Positions 28,501 through 37,251 of a stretch of 64,000 nucleotides of DNA are shown piece by piece. How positions within the stretch are numbered: the first letter of the stretch is position 1; each line of letters opens with the position of its first letter. The notes under the pieces are model-generated. The model was not told the DNA's origin. It worked only from the letters and a program-made list of their open reading frames with translations, and made no database searches. The position numbers and the translations under genes were made by a program. The DNA comes from Robinsoniella peoriensis (GTDB lineage: Bacteria > Bacillota > Clostridia > Lachnospirales > Lachnospiraceae), in the NCBI RefSeq assembly GCF_000797495.1, contig NZ_JTGN01000003.1, positions 286,996 through 350,995 of the forward strand, read 5' to 3'.

Positions 28501-31500
28501 TGCAGATGAGCATATAAAGATTCGTGTTCCTAAGGATTTCATACCTTATTCTGCAATGGTAACAGGCACAGATGCTATGAACAAGAAACAAATTACTTTT
28601 ACGGCCAGCCTGAAAATGGAAGGTGACCCGGAGTGTTCCTGTGGGATCAGCAATCTGGTGTTTGCAGACAGAGAGCTTGTAATTCCACAGGATAAAGACA
28701 GTATTGAAATCAGCTTAGAGGCAGCTGCGGAAATTACCGGTGATTGTAAAGCAGAAGGCCACAGCAGCAAAAATATCACTTATGTATTTGAAAAAGCAGA
28801 GGATCTGCAGAATATCGGCACGATCAGACAGAATAAACTGACGGTCAGCAAGGCTGGAACAATCAAAGTACGGGTAAATGCACTGATTCCCGGAACGGTG
28901 GCATCGGCAGAAAAGACAGCCGTATACTCAGTTAAAAAAGAAGGGCAGGACCCGGCTGTTCTGTTTCAGAAATCAGAGGTAAAAATTGTAAACGGCGTTC
29001 CAGCCCGTCCGGTAGATTACACCGGAACACTTGATAAGCTGAAAGGTCTGACCCAGGGAACCATAACGGTTCGGTATAAAAAGGCCGAAACAGGTCTTAT
29101 GAGTCTGTTCAGTGTATCAAATAATACGCAAAATGCCACACATACCCATGTCTATGTAAATGATGGCACGGTGGGATACGAAGTCCGCAATAACGGTACC
29201 AATGTAAATACCGCATCAGCTGGCGTAAGCAATATGACAAGAGATGAATGGCATACGGTAACTTATGCATTTTCTTCAACTGGTACATCTGTTTATTTTG
29301 ACGGTGAAAGGGTAATTAATAACACAAATACAGGATTTGTCAGCAGCAGCCAGGGCGTAAATACCGTTGACCTTGGTAGAACGCAGCGTTCCGGCGGAGG
29401 CAATCAGTATCCTTTCACAGGCAGTATCAGCTATATCGAAGTGAGATCGGACCTGTTAACGGAAGAGCAGATAACAGATATCCATAAAGTGACACTGAGA
29501 GAAGAAAAAGAAGCAGAGCTTCCAGAAGATGCATTCAAATCAGAAGATCAGCCGTTGTTCTATGGTGGATACCAGGGATCTGTCTATTATCGTATCCCAA
29601 GCTTAGTGACCACAAAGAACGGAGTTGTACTGGCTGCAATTGATAAACGCCAGAGCGGCGGCGGGGATCAGGGAAATATTGATACCGCTGTGAGAAGAAG
29701 CTTTGATAATGGAAAGAACTGGACAGAAGGGCAGACAATCATAAATCTGCCTCCGGGACAGCAGCAGCATTCTTTAACCATAGATGCAGCTATGGTTGAG
29801 GACGAGGTGAACGGCAGAGTCTTCCTGATGGTAGATATGTTCCCGGAATCCAAAGCAGCAATGGATACTTCTCTTTTGGAAAAAGGATCTGGATATAAAC
29901 AGGTTGGCGACAAATCATATTGTATCTTGAGAGACTATGAAAGCGTTTTAAATACAACTCATAATTATACGAAAACCTATACCATCCGTGAGCACGGGGA
30001 AGTATGGCTGGAAGGAAAAACAGAGGCTGATGCAAGACCAACGGATTACCGGGTACCGGATTTCAGTACCGGCGAATTATATAAGGATGATAAGCCTGCA
30101 GGCAACATCTTCCTCTATACCGGATCCAATGCGGGTGAATTAAAGGTAGTCCGCAATATGAGAATCTGGAGTACCTATAGCGATGATGATGGTGAAACCT
30201 GGTCAAAACCGGTGGATTTAACACCGATGATCAAAGAAGACTGGATGCTGTTCTGCGGAACAGGCCCCGGAGTTGGGATTCAGGTGAAAAAAGGAGAGCA
30301 TGCGGGACGTCTGATTGTCCCCATCTATGTGGCTAACCAGAACTGGACATCTGCCCAGGCATCCACCTGTATTTACAGTGATGATTATGGTGTAACATGG
30401 AAGCGTACCGAGAAGTCACCTCTTGAGGCAGAAGGAACAGATCTTTCCACAATGAATGATGGTGGTATCATCCTGACAGAGTCACAGATCGTGGAGATGA
30501 ATGACGGTACATTAATTCAGTTCTGCAGGAATAACTCAGGAAGTCTGAAATATTCCGTGAGCAATGACTCCGGAACTACCTGGGGAGCGCCCATCAGGGA
30601 TACAAATGTTACAGAGGTATACTGCCAGTTAACAGCAACTCATTATCCGGAATTGATTGACGGCAAAGAAGCCATTATTTTAGCAAATCCGGATGGCCCT
30701 GCAAGAAACAATGGTACGGTAAGAATCGGACTTTATAATCCGGAGAATAAGTCATTTGAGTGGAAATACAGTCAGTTGGTTAAGAGCGGAAGTTATGCTT
30801 ATTCCTGTCTGTCCGTACTTCCAAATGGAGATATCGGCTTATTTTATGAAGGTGACCAGCCATCGATGGATTTCACCAGCTTCAATGTGGAATGGATCAA
30901 AGCGGATTTGACGGTGCCGATGAAGGAGCCGGTAATTGAAAACGTAGCGATGGAAATAAGTGATAATCAGATTGATTTTACCGTGGATTTCGATTCCTAT
31001 ATGATTAAGTCCGGAAATCCGGTTCTGAAGTTTAATTTGGATGGAGCAGAGAAAGAGGCTGCTTATGTATCCGGAAATACTACAAAACAATTTATATTCC
31101 GGTATACAGGAGATACCCAGATTACCACAGGCCTGACGGTTACAAATGTTGGTGTAGCTGCGGCAGATGCAGAAAGTGAAATCGGGAATGCACTCTGTAT
31201 GCTTCCATTAGAAAGTGAATTTAAGTTTGCACCGGATGGAACACCGGAATGTACCTGCAAAATAGAAGAGATTGGATTATCACCAAAAGAAATAATAATT
31301 CCTGCGAAAACAGAGGAATATACGGTAGATCTAACAGGCTCCATAAAAGAAAGTACCTGTGCAAAAGAAGGCCATGCTTTCCGTCCTGTTTATACCTACA
31401 CCGTTGCGGATGGGGGAGAGACAGGCGCTGTTATAACCGGCAGTAAATTAAAAGTATCGGCTGAAGGAACAGTTCGAATAAACGTTGCCGTTCAGTTGAA

Positions 31501-34141
31501 TGACAAATCAGGAAATGCGGACTGTAATATCACCGTAAAAAAAGCAGAACCGGGTGAAACGGTGAATCAGGCGCCGGCTGCAAAAGATCCCGTACCAAAT
31601 CAGGAAGTGAACAGCCTGAAAGGCAGGACTTTCACTGCAGAAGATATAGCAGAAGACCAGGACGGAGATGCAATTGTTATTACAAAAATTGTATCAGAGC
31701 CGGATTCATTTATAATTGCAGAATTATCAGATGGTGTTGTTTCACTGTATGGCTCTAATAAAGGAACAAGCCGGATGATGGTGAATGTATCAGACGGGAA
31801 AAATGTTTCTACCATTGTAGTTCCGGTTTCCGTTACAGAAGAAGGCAGTTATGATAAAACGGATTATCTGTCTGACCATGATTATTTAGATAAAGTGAAC
31901 TCTTCCGTCGGTTACTGGGAAGGAACCGGTGACAAGATCAAGGTAGATACCAACCAGGATGGCGGCACCATGTCTTTACTGGACGAGAATGGAAACAGAG
32001 TATCCTTTAACAAAGGATACGGAGCACATTGTACTTCCACATTGATTTTTAATCTTCCGGAAGGTCATAATTATAAGAAATTTGAAACTTATTATGGAAT
32101 TGATGCAAGTAAACCGGCGATAGCAGCAGTTACCTTTAAGATAACTGTAGATGGGACGGTTATACACACCAGTGATAAAGCATTACAGTCCACATCTCCG
32201 ATGGGATTTGCTTCCGTTGACATTTCCGGAGCAAAAACCTTAAAATTAGAAGCAATTGCAAAAGACGGCAATATCGGAAGCGGACATTCCCAGTGGTCAG
32301 GAGCTAAACTGGTCAGCCAGGAGGATCCCTCCCAGGTAACCGATAAATCTGTTCTTGAGAAAAAGATTGCAGAAGCGAAAGCAATCAAAGGAGATGAGTA
32401 CGCTCAGGCTTCTTATAAGAAATTGTCAGATGCCATTGACCGCGCACAGGAAGTCCTGGATGCACAGGAGACAGAACAACTGGAGGTGTTCCAGCAGCTG
32501 CAGGCATTAAAATCAGCAGTAAAAGGACTGGAAAAAGCAGTTCCGGCAGATCAGGTCGTGGTAAGTCTGAAAACGCTCAGTCTGGAAGTCGGAGAGGGCA
32601 GAAGGCTGTACGCGGACGTAACTACAAATGACGGTAAGGAATCAAACGACCAGATCACCTGGTCATCCAGCCGTCCGGAAATTGCAGAAGTATCGGCAAA
32701 CGGCAAGGTAACGGCAGCAGCGCCGGGGAAAGCTGTGATCACAGCAACATCCACTAGTGGAAAAACAGACAGCTGTACGGTTACGGTAAATGGATGCACC
32801 TGTGAACTTCGTACACCGGTTTTTGAAAATCAGAATGTTACGATACCTTATCCTGAATCAAGCAGACAGATCGGGCTGAAGGCAGAAGCAGTCCTTACGG
32901 GAGACTGTCAGATGCCGGGACATGCAGATCAGAGTATCACCTACACCTATGCAATTACCGAAGATAAAGAGGGTATTGGAAGCATAAAAGGGGATATACT
33001 GACAGTTTCCGGTGCAGGAACCGTGAAAGTTACGGTAACAGCCAGTGTTAATGATAAGACAAGTTCAGCGGCGGCAGCATTTTATATCAGCAGGGAAGAA
33101 GCACCAGTTCCTAAGAAGTATACGGCAGTATTTACCGGCGGTGCGGGAGCAGCAGGAACAGCTCCGGCAGCAATTCAGGCAGAAGCACAGGGGAAGATTA
33201 CTTTGCCGGAGAATACATTTACAAAGGATGGATATCTGTTTATCGGATGGTCCGACGGAGCAAAGGTTTATCAGGCAAATACCCGGTATACAATGCCAGA
33301 TAGAAACATCACATTTACGGCACAGTGGCAGAAAAAAGAAGAGCCGAAACCGGCAACCTATCAGCTGTCATTTGATGCACGCGGCGGAAAAGTAAGTCCG
33401 GCATCCATGACAGTCACACAGGGAACCGTTTATGGAACACTTCCGGTTCCAACAAAATCAGGCTATTCCTTTAAGGGATGGTTTACCGCAGTATCAGGCG
33501 GAACGCAGATACAGGCAGGACAGGTATGCAGCCTGAAGGCAAATACAACCGTTTATGCCCAGTGGATCAGACTCACACTGAAAAAGCCTGGAAAACCAAC
33601 GGCAGTAAAAGCTTCCCGGAATAAGTCCGGCAGTATCCGGATCAGCTGGAAAAAATCATCCAATGCAACCGGTTATATTTTATACCGTTATGACAGCAAG
33701 ACAAAGAAGTGGAGTAAAGTAAAAACCACAAAATCCACCAGCTATGTGAACACCGGATTAAAATCAGGCACAGATTATAAATACAAGGTAAAAGCTTACA
33801 GCCAGCTTGGAAAAGAAAAGAAGTACAGTTCCTATTCTTCTGTATTGAAGACCTCGACGGCGCCTGCAAAACCACGCCTGACCCACGCCGGGAAAGCCGG
33901 AAAAGGCAAAGCAGAAATAAAATGGAATAAAAAGTCAGGTACGGATGGATTTGTAATCTATATGAAGACAAATAACGGAGATTATAAGAAGATCGCATCA
34001 AAGTCAGCCAAGACATTATCTTACACCAAATCAGGACTGAAGAAAGGAAGAAGCTACCGGTTTAGAATAAGAGCATACCATAAGGCAGGGAATAAAAAGA
34101 TCTACAGCTCTTATTCAGCAAGTAAAAGAGTAAAATTCTAA
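25556..34141 (+). CDS. Giant secreted sialidase with SGNH esterase and binding domains
   Basis: Secreted multidomain glycosidase, 2861 aa. Signal peptide (KKRISRFLSIMLCFCMVFQ...), Gln/Thr/Glu-rich linker to about residue 140, LamG-like domain (165-370), an SGNH-like segment lacking its GDS motif (about 380-570), FN3-like strand region, an active-looking SGNH esterase (GDS 707-709, GTND 774-777, Asp888/His891), LamG/CBM (1139-1319), GH33 sialidase (about 1330-1785: YRIP with Arg1346, Asp boxes at 1382, 1542, 1608, 1669), NPCBM-like (about 2100-2258), FIVAR-like helices, BIG_2, two InlB-type repeats and two FN3 domains. A Cys/His domain recurs at 1027, 1899 and 2414. No LPXTG is seen. It should release and de-O-acetylate mucin sialic acids. 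ATGs at 25577/25580 are alternative starts. Confidence 0.93.
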   Translation: MKKDEECMMKRGNKGGMKKRISRFLSIMLCFCMVFQTAYLPVQAGADNQNDIQVQSEGQTETEAQEHLEALQESQLQTNSEVQNESVTEPYAAETESEAQTEEAADSNVQTESNVQTESEVVAETEVQTEAKVLAAPLETTGNLLEDVRKQAQTDFAEGSNADARAVDLNLSGRTFDGTAAGAVDYTSEEYGGADSPYLKVLNNLRTNDIGGSIIFKFKTNTSGVIFGAGSSGADDGYNMVFGVNNAGELRAYFRNDKSNGLKARLLTNSVNLKDNKWHTIAVSFHSGQAEDAYIVVDGSDNFYPSAWWSGWNPGFNKNINNNQLPYVNFGIGGGIYNAAAFDSLGNFNGKIDFVTVTDQSFTVNQLKEMTQQAPDLNDFSVMQAAGTANTWLMTGSDTAVSKFDEIGPVKNYVGFFEDNLRAGGTYVERSRFVFNTAQAGLTIADVNADYEKFIDQYAPKAVGIMVDRSDYEKGEAGIEEFRTNLRALLDRLYEDQRIPFIITPAPSLSEDDNALISIYTAAIKEEAAVKDTLVADITGLDASYLDPGNYLTALGHQEIANIIKTTLGIGHTTAYTGFNLPVNPTLLKVDASPVVQVTADQLQVNSPEGYSDLNWNYELSYEGQVISKKQVTAPFTITGLKAGTEYVLRMTSDEGNRKRQLKDIKFTAAQNGQAQALAHKDGNVNQIEDMTNLMNSQSPVTYLFMGDSITHGVLTNGYDNVPELFEKYLREQGRAQDVVINTGVSNATVSTTLDQIDRRLNQFQPDVVMVMLGTNDASSRGEVAGSSGTGFTVEEFKNNYKELVRDIYQKNPDSYIVLRVPCDMNPDDPRKNYKDYFNAIYDVEQDMKTEIAGLKITVIDHMKNWIEYGENVRNDFLNTGSNGWLVDNVHPNGRGNMAMFQQILKETGLYKNDSVMSNYSYKFSDWADNSELAAEVTFDETKKEVSFDPAPLAAYENGIRDVTVSITDVNGVIVSKTSEYRADEHIKIRVPKDFIPYSAMVTGTDAMNKKQITFTASLKMEGDPECSCGISNLVFADRELVIPQDKDSIEISLEAAAEITGDCKAEGHSSKNITYVFEKAEDLQNIGTIRQNKLTVSKAGTIKVRVNALIPGTVASAEKTAVYSVKKEGQDPAVLFQKSEVKIVNGVPARPVDYTGTLDKLKGLTQGTITVRYKKAETGLMSLFSVSNNTQNATHTHVYVNDGTVGYEVRNNGTNVNTASAGVSNMTRDEWHTVTYAFSSTGTSVYFDGERVINNTNTGFVSSSQGVNTVDLGRTQRSGGGNQYPFTGSISYIEVRSDLLTEEQITDIHKVTLREEKEAELPEDAFKSEDQPLFYGGYQGSVYYRIPSLVTTKNGVVLAAIDKRQSGGGDQGNIDTAVRRSFDNGKNWTEGQTIINLPPGQQQHSLTIDAAMVEDEVNGRVFLMVDMFPESKAAMDTSLLEKGSGYKQVGDKSYCILRDYESVLNTTHNYTKTYTIREHGEVWLEGKTEADARPTDYRVPDFSTGELYKDDKPAGNIFLYTGSNAGELKVVRNMRIWSTYSDDDGETWSKPVDLTPMIKEDWMLFCGTGPGVGIQVKKGEHAGRLIVPIYVANQNWTSAQASTCIYSDDYGVTWKRTEKSPLEAEGTDLSTMNDGGIILTESQIVEMNDGTLIQFCRNNSGSLKYSVSNDSGTTWGAPIRDTNVTEVYCQLTATHYPELIDGKEAIILANPDGPARNNGTVRIGLYNPENKSFEWKYSQLVKSGSYAYSCLSVLPNGDIGLFYEGDQPSMDFTSFNVEWIKADLTVPMKEPVIENVAMEISDNQIDFTVDFDSYMIKSGNPVLKFNLDGAEKEAAYVSGNTTKQFIFRYTGDTQITTGLTVTNVGVAAADAESEIGNALCMLPLESEFKFAPDGTPECTCKIEEIGLSPKEIIIPAKTEEYTVDLTGSIKESTCAKEGHAFRPVYTYTVADGGETGAVITGSKLKVSAEGTVRINVAVQLNDKSGNADCNITVKKAEPGETVNQAPAAKDPVPNQEVNSLKGRTFTAEDIAEDQDGDAIVITKIVSEPDSFIIAELSDGVVSLYGSNKGTSRMMVNVSDGKNVSTIVVPVSVTEEGSYDKTDYLSDHDYLDKVNSSVGYWEGTGDKIKVDTNQDGGTMSLLDENGNRVSFNKGYGAHCTSTLIFNLPEGHNYKKFETYYGIDASKPAIAAVTFKITVDGTVIHTSDKALQSTSPMGFASVDISGAKTLKLEAIAKDGNIGSGHSQWSGAKLVSQEDPSQVTDKSVLEKKIAEAKAIKGDEYAQASYKKLSDAIDRAQEVLDAQETEQLEVFQQLQALKSAVKGLEKAVPADQVVVSLKTLSLEVGEGRRLYADVTTNDGKESNDQITWSSSRPEIAEVSANGKVTAAAPGKAVITATSTSGKTDSCTVTVNGCTCELRTPVFENQNVTIPYPESSRQIGLKAEAVLTGDCQMPGHADQSITYTYAITEDKEGIGSIKGDILTVSGAGTVKVTVTASVNDKTSSAAAAFYISREEAPVPKKYTAVFTGGAGAAGTAPAAIQAEAQGKITLPENTFTKDGYLFIGWSDGAKVYQANTRYTMPDRNITFTAQWQKKEEPKPATYQLSFDARGGKVSPASMTVTQGTVYGTLPVPTKSGYSFKGWFTAVSGGTQIQAGQVCSLKANTTVYAQWIRLTLKKPGKPTAVKASRNKSGSIRISWKKSSNATGYILYRYDSKTKKWSKVKTTKSTSYVNTGLKSGTDYKYKVKAYSQLGKEKKYSSYSSVLKTSTAPAKPRLTHAGKAGKGKAEIKWNKKSGTDGFVIYMKTNNGDYKKIASKSAKTLSYTKSGLKKGRSYRFRIRAYHKAGNKKIYSSYSASKRVKF

Positions 34142-34153
34142 ATCAACCAGGAA

Positions 34154-34182
34154 AAGGAGCAGGTCCAAGCGGCCTGCTCCTT
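34154..34182 (+). terminator. Hairpin after the sialidase gene
   Basis: 10-bp stem AAGGAGCAGG / CCTGCTCCTT directly after the stop codon, but without a T run. Weak terminator or mRNA-end structure. Confidence 0.5.
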
Positions 34183-34324
34183 GATCGTGTCCGACTCTTA
34201 TATCCCGGCTCATAATCTTTTAATAAAAAAGTTTAAGGTGTTAACCCAGGGATCTGTTGTAGTAAAATCAGATCATATAATAAGAGAGGAATGATTTTAT
34301 GATGGAACCCAATTACAATGCATA

Positions 34325-34371
34325 GCAAAAGCTATTGCATGATAAAACAAATATGATGATATAGCTTTTGC
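34325..34371 (+). other. 11-bp inverted repeat in intergenic gap
   Basis: GCAAAAGCTAT (34325-34335) pairs with ATAGCTTTTGC (34361-34371). It lies between the sialidase and the DUF1062 gene. An eight-codon open frame just before it (from 34300) has a ribosome-site-like GAGAGGAA; I see no proof that it is translated. Confidence 0.4.
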
Positions 34372-34409
34372 AAATCCGAAAGTAAGAAATTTACACAAAG
34401 GAGATGCAT

Positions 34410-35018
34410 ATGGGCTATTTAACAGAAAGCAATTTTCAAACATGTTCTGATATAAGAAACTGTGAATGGGAGATTATACCGGACGTCAGTCCACAGATTA
34501 TAAGGAATTGTTCCAAATGCGGATGCAAGTCAAACTACATCAATACCGGCAGTTTCCGGGTTAATGCAAATGGAAACCGGGTAGATGTATGGCTGATCTA
34601 TCAGTGCAGTAAATGCAAGACCACATATAACATAACAATATATGAGCGGATTTCCCCAAAGAAAATCCCAAGAGAAGAATATGAAGGATTCTTAGCAAAC
34701 GATCCACAACTGGCTCTGGAATACAGTTTTAACAGTAATATCTTAAAGAGGGAAAAAGCTGAGATCTGTATGGAGGATGGGGCATATCATATCCGGGAAA
34801 GGATACTGACGGATGCTGAAGAGGCTGAAATGAGTCGGATTGTCATTCGGAATCCTTATCATATCAGAATCCGGCTGGATAAGCTGATTGCCGGAAAGCT
34901 GGATATTTCAAGAACGGCTGTCAGGCAGGCAATGAAAGAAAAAATCATTGAGGGAAGAGATGGGGAAAGTCTGGAGAAGGCATTTGCCATGGATGGAATG
35001 GTGGTAAGATGGAAGTGA
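34410..35018 (+). CDS. DUF1062 family protein
   Basis: Cytoplasmic protein of unknown function, 202 aa, matching the general pattern of DUF1062. The N-terminal half has two Cys pairs (CSKCGCKSN and CSKCKTTYN), most likely a zinc ribbon. The C-terminal half, RIRLDKLIAGKLDISRTAVRQAMKEKIIEG, resembles an S4-like RNA-binding helix pair. The ATG at 34410 lies 6 bases after AAAGGAG; an ATG at 34404 is too close to it. Possibly nucleic-acid binding; this is inference. Confidence 0.75.
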   Translation: MGYLTESNFQTCSDIRNCEWEIIPDVSPQIIRNCSKCGCKSNYINTGSFRVNANGNRVDVWLIYQCSKCKTTYNITIYERISPKKIPREEYEGFLANDPQLALEYSFNSNILKREKAEICMEDGAYHIRERILTDAEEAEMSRIVIRNPYHIRIRLDKLIAGKLDISRTAVRQAMKEKIIEGRDGESLEKAFAMDGMVVRWK

Positions 35019-35048
35019 ATAATCAGTGAGTGGTAAAGTGCTCAAAAG

Positions 35049-35089
35049 AAAGCTGTTGTACCTGATGTTAGGGTATGGCAGCTTTTTTT
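35049..35089 (+). terminator. Intrinsic terminator
   Basis: Stem AAAGCTGTTGTACC with GGGTATGGCAGCTTT (one wobble) followed by T7, after the DUF1062 gene. Confidence 0.8.
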
Positions 35090-35117
35090 GCAATATGATA
35101 AAATAATTTAAATTATT

Positions 35118-35146
35118 TGAAGGGTTTTGCTGGAGCGTTTCGTCTA
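35118..35146 (+). promoter_or_regulatory. Putative ECF-type autoregulated promoter
   Basis: TGAAGG (35118-35123), 17 bp, CGTCTA (35141-35146). CGTC/CGTA -10 elements are characteristic of ECF sigma promoters, and the gene downstream encodes an ECF sigma factor, so autoregulation is likely. Confidence 0.55.
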
Positions 35147-35196
35147 ATGATTGTAAGACATTAAAGATTGGCCAATCTAAGCGGGGAGGTAAGACG

Positions 35197-35730
35197 TTGG
35201 ATGTTTTAATTAAAAAAGCACGCAGGAAGGATCCGGATGCATTTGTTGAGCTAATGGAACAGAATATGCAGAATATGTACAAAGTGGCAAAAGCATATCT
35301 GAAAAATGATGAAGATGTGGCGGATGCCATACAGGATACCATATTAAGCTGTTTTGAAAAAATAGGAGATTTGAAACAGAATAAATATTTTAAAACATGG
35401 ATGACTCGTATTTTAATCAACAAATGCAAAGATATTTTACGAAAGAAAAAAGGAATGTTACTTACAGATGAGGTGCCGGAAATTCCGGTGTGGGATCAGG
35501 AGTACAGCAACATGGAGTGGAATGAACTAATCAAGGATATGGATGAAAAGTACCGGATTGTTCTTTTGCTATATTACCTGGAAGGTTTTAATACCAGAGA
35601 GATAGCAGTAATACTGGATATGAATGAAAAGACGGTACAAACGAGACTGGCAAGGGGAAGAAAATTATTTTCCACAGAGTATTTAAAACAAGGAGGTCAA
35701 TTGCATGAACCGACAGGAACAAGAATTTAA
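35197..35730 (+). CDS. ECF-subfamily RNA polymerase sigma factor
   Basis: Group IV sigma-70 factor, 177 aa. Region 2 is visible as YLKNDEDVADAIQDTILSCFEKI followed by KYFKTWMTRILINKCKDILR, and region 4 as LLYYLEGFNTREIAVILDMNEKTVQTRLARGR (helix-turn-helix). The TTG start at 35197 follows GGGGAGG. The next gene overlaps by 26 bp and encodes a membrane protein of the DUF4179 type, the expected anti-sigma factor. An ECF-like promoter precedes it. Confidence 0.92.
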   Translation: MDVLIKKARRKDPDAFVELMEQNMQNMYKVAKAYLKNDEDVADAIQDTILSCFEKIGDLKQNKYFKTWMTRILINKCKDILRKKKGMLLTDEVPEIPVWDQEYSNMEWNELIKDMDEKYRIVLLLYYLEGFNTREIAVILDMNEKTVQTRLARGRKLFSTEYLKQGGQLHEPTGTRI

Positions 35731-37123
35731 GGATAAATTAAACGAAGAGATCAAGATACCCAAAGTAGTAAAAAATAAGGCAGATGACGCATTTCAGACA
35801 ATAAAAAGCAGCAGTAAAAGTCAGGCAAGAGATACAAGAGGGATTCGGAAAAAGATCCTGGTGGCAGCGGGCAGTGCTGCTGCGGTATTTGCAGCATTCT
35901 TTGTATTTGGTATGGCCAACCCTGTTATGGCAAGCCAGTTGCCGATTATTGGGCATATATTTGAACAGATTCAGGAGAACTATAGTTATCCCGGAGATTT
36001 TAGCTCAGTAGCGGAAACATTAGGAGAAAAAGACCAGGAGACTCCGGATGGGACAGCTGTTTCCCCCGATGAAAATGGGGCAGCAGCGGATCAGGCAGAT
36101 GCAAAGAAAGAAACAGAGCTTACCAAACCAGCCAGTTATTCACAGACGGTAGATGGAGTTACCATGACTTTATCGGAATTATACTGCAATGACCAGGCAC
36201 TTTATATGACGCTTGAACTAACCAGCGAGAAAGCTTTTCCGGTTTCTGAAATCTTTACAGACAGTGAGAATAACCAGCCGAACATAGGCTTTTTAACTAG
36301 TGAAAAATATAGTTTCAATGATAAATCACAGGATCAGCTTTATTATCTGGAAGGCAAGTTTGTTGATGATTATACATATGCAGGTATCATCCGTATAGAC
36401 TACAAACAGGCATCCAAGGTAGTATCGGATGAAGCACTTCAGGAATATAATACTGCATATCAGGCAGCGGAAGCAGAAGGCAGGGATCCAATGAAAGAAG
36501 ACATTCAGCTGGATGTTCAGAATCTGGATGTTCCTGACAATTTCAAGTTAAATCTGGATATTCAGAAGATTATTGCATACAAGGCTAACCCGGATGTATG
36601 GGATTCCGGTTATACAGGGGATGAACTGGAAGCTATGTCGGATGAAGAGTGGAAAAATGTCATGAAGCAGCAGCCGGCTGACTGGAACCAGTTCCCTAAT
36701 GATCATGAAAATATCTGGTGGAATGGCTCCTGGAATTTTGATCTGGATATTAACGTGGACAGAAGCAGAACAAAGATGATTGAAATTAATACTGAAAATG
36801 AGAATGGTGTAGGAATTGCATCCGTGGAAATTACCCCATTTGAATTAAAGGTCAATCAGTTAAATGAAGGTTCCACAAAAACTGCAGACACATTCCCGGT
36901 AGTACTGGATGCCAATGGAAAAATGCTTCCTTATGGAAACAGCGGTTATGTTACGGACTATGCAGTACGCGGAGTGGATATTTCTAAAATAGATATCTAT
37001 TTATGTGATTATATAGAGTACATGGATGAGATTAAAGGGCATAAAACAGAGGATAATTTCAAACAGATTTTAGATGAAAAAGCAGTTTATCACACAACTG
37101 TAGAGACTGGAATTACCCAATAG
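35705..37123 (+). CDS. DUF4179 membrane protein, probable anti-sigma factor
   Basis: 472 aa with an N-terminal cytoplasmic segment of about 48 residues (sigma-binding in this family), one membrane helix (ILVAAGSAAAVFAAFFVFG, about 51-70), then a DUF4179-type extracellular domain beginning MANPVMASQLPIIGHIFEQI. An acidic low-complexity linker follows, then a large beta-rich domain. It should hold the upstream ECF sigma factor inactive until an envelope signal arrives. The gene overlaps the sigma gene, which suggests stoichiometric synthesis. Confidence 0.85.
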   Translation: MNRQEQEFKDKLNEEIKIPKVVKNKADDAFQTIKSSSKSQARDTRGIRKKILVAAGSAAAVFAAFFVFGMANPVMASQLPIIGHIFEQIQENYSYPGDFSSVAETLGEKDQETPDGTAVSPDENGAAADQADAKKETELTKPASYSQTVDGVTMTLSELYCNDQALYMTLELTSEKAFPVSEIFTDSENNQPNIGFLTSEKYSFNDKSQDQLYYLEGKFVDDYTYAGIIRIDYKQASKVVSDEALQEYNTAYQAAEAEGRDPMKEDIQLDVQNLDVPDNFKLNLDIQKIIAYKANPDVWDSGYTGDELEAMSDEEWKNVMKQQPADWNQFPNDHENIWWNGSWNFDLDINVDRSRTKMIEINTENENGVGIASVEITPFELKVNQLNEGSTKTADTFPVVLDANGKMLPYGNSGYVTDYAVRGVDISKIDIYLCDYIEYMDEIKGHKTEDNFKQILDEKAVYHTTVETGITQ

Positions 37124-37191
37124 TCATATTTCTATCAGCTCATTTTGCAGCATGAGGTTTGCAAATAACTCCGTAAACGGGAAAACGTGTA

Positions 37192-37220
37192 TTGACACAA
37201 AATCATTTTACAGCTAAGAT
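37192..37220 (+). promoter_or_regulatory. Promoter of the GMP-synthase-like gene
   Basis: TTGACA (37192-37197), 17 bp, TAAGAT (37215-37220), 31 bp before the start codon. No purine riboswitch could be recognised in this short leader. Confidence 0.7.
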
Positions 37221-37251
37221 ATTTCTATACACATACGGAGGAGGAACAATA

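Noticed and set aside
30839..31344. Long minus-strand open frames within the sialidase gene and similar shadows in other genes
   Set aside because: No ribosome sites or family likeness; the opposite strand encodes clear domains.
25556..34141. Cell-wall anchoring of the sialidase by LPXTG
   Set aside because: The protein ends in an FN3 domain (KRVKF) without LPXTG, hydrophobic segment or basic tail.
37124..37251. Possible purine riboswitch before the GMP-synthase-like gene
   Set aside because: The leader after the promoter is only about 25 nt and has none of the conserved purine-aptamer loops.
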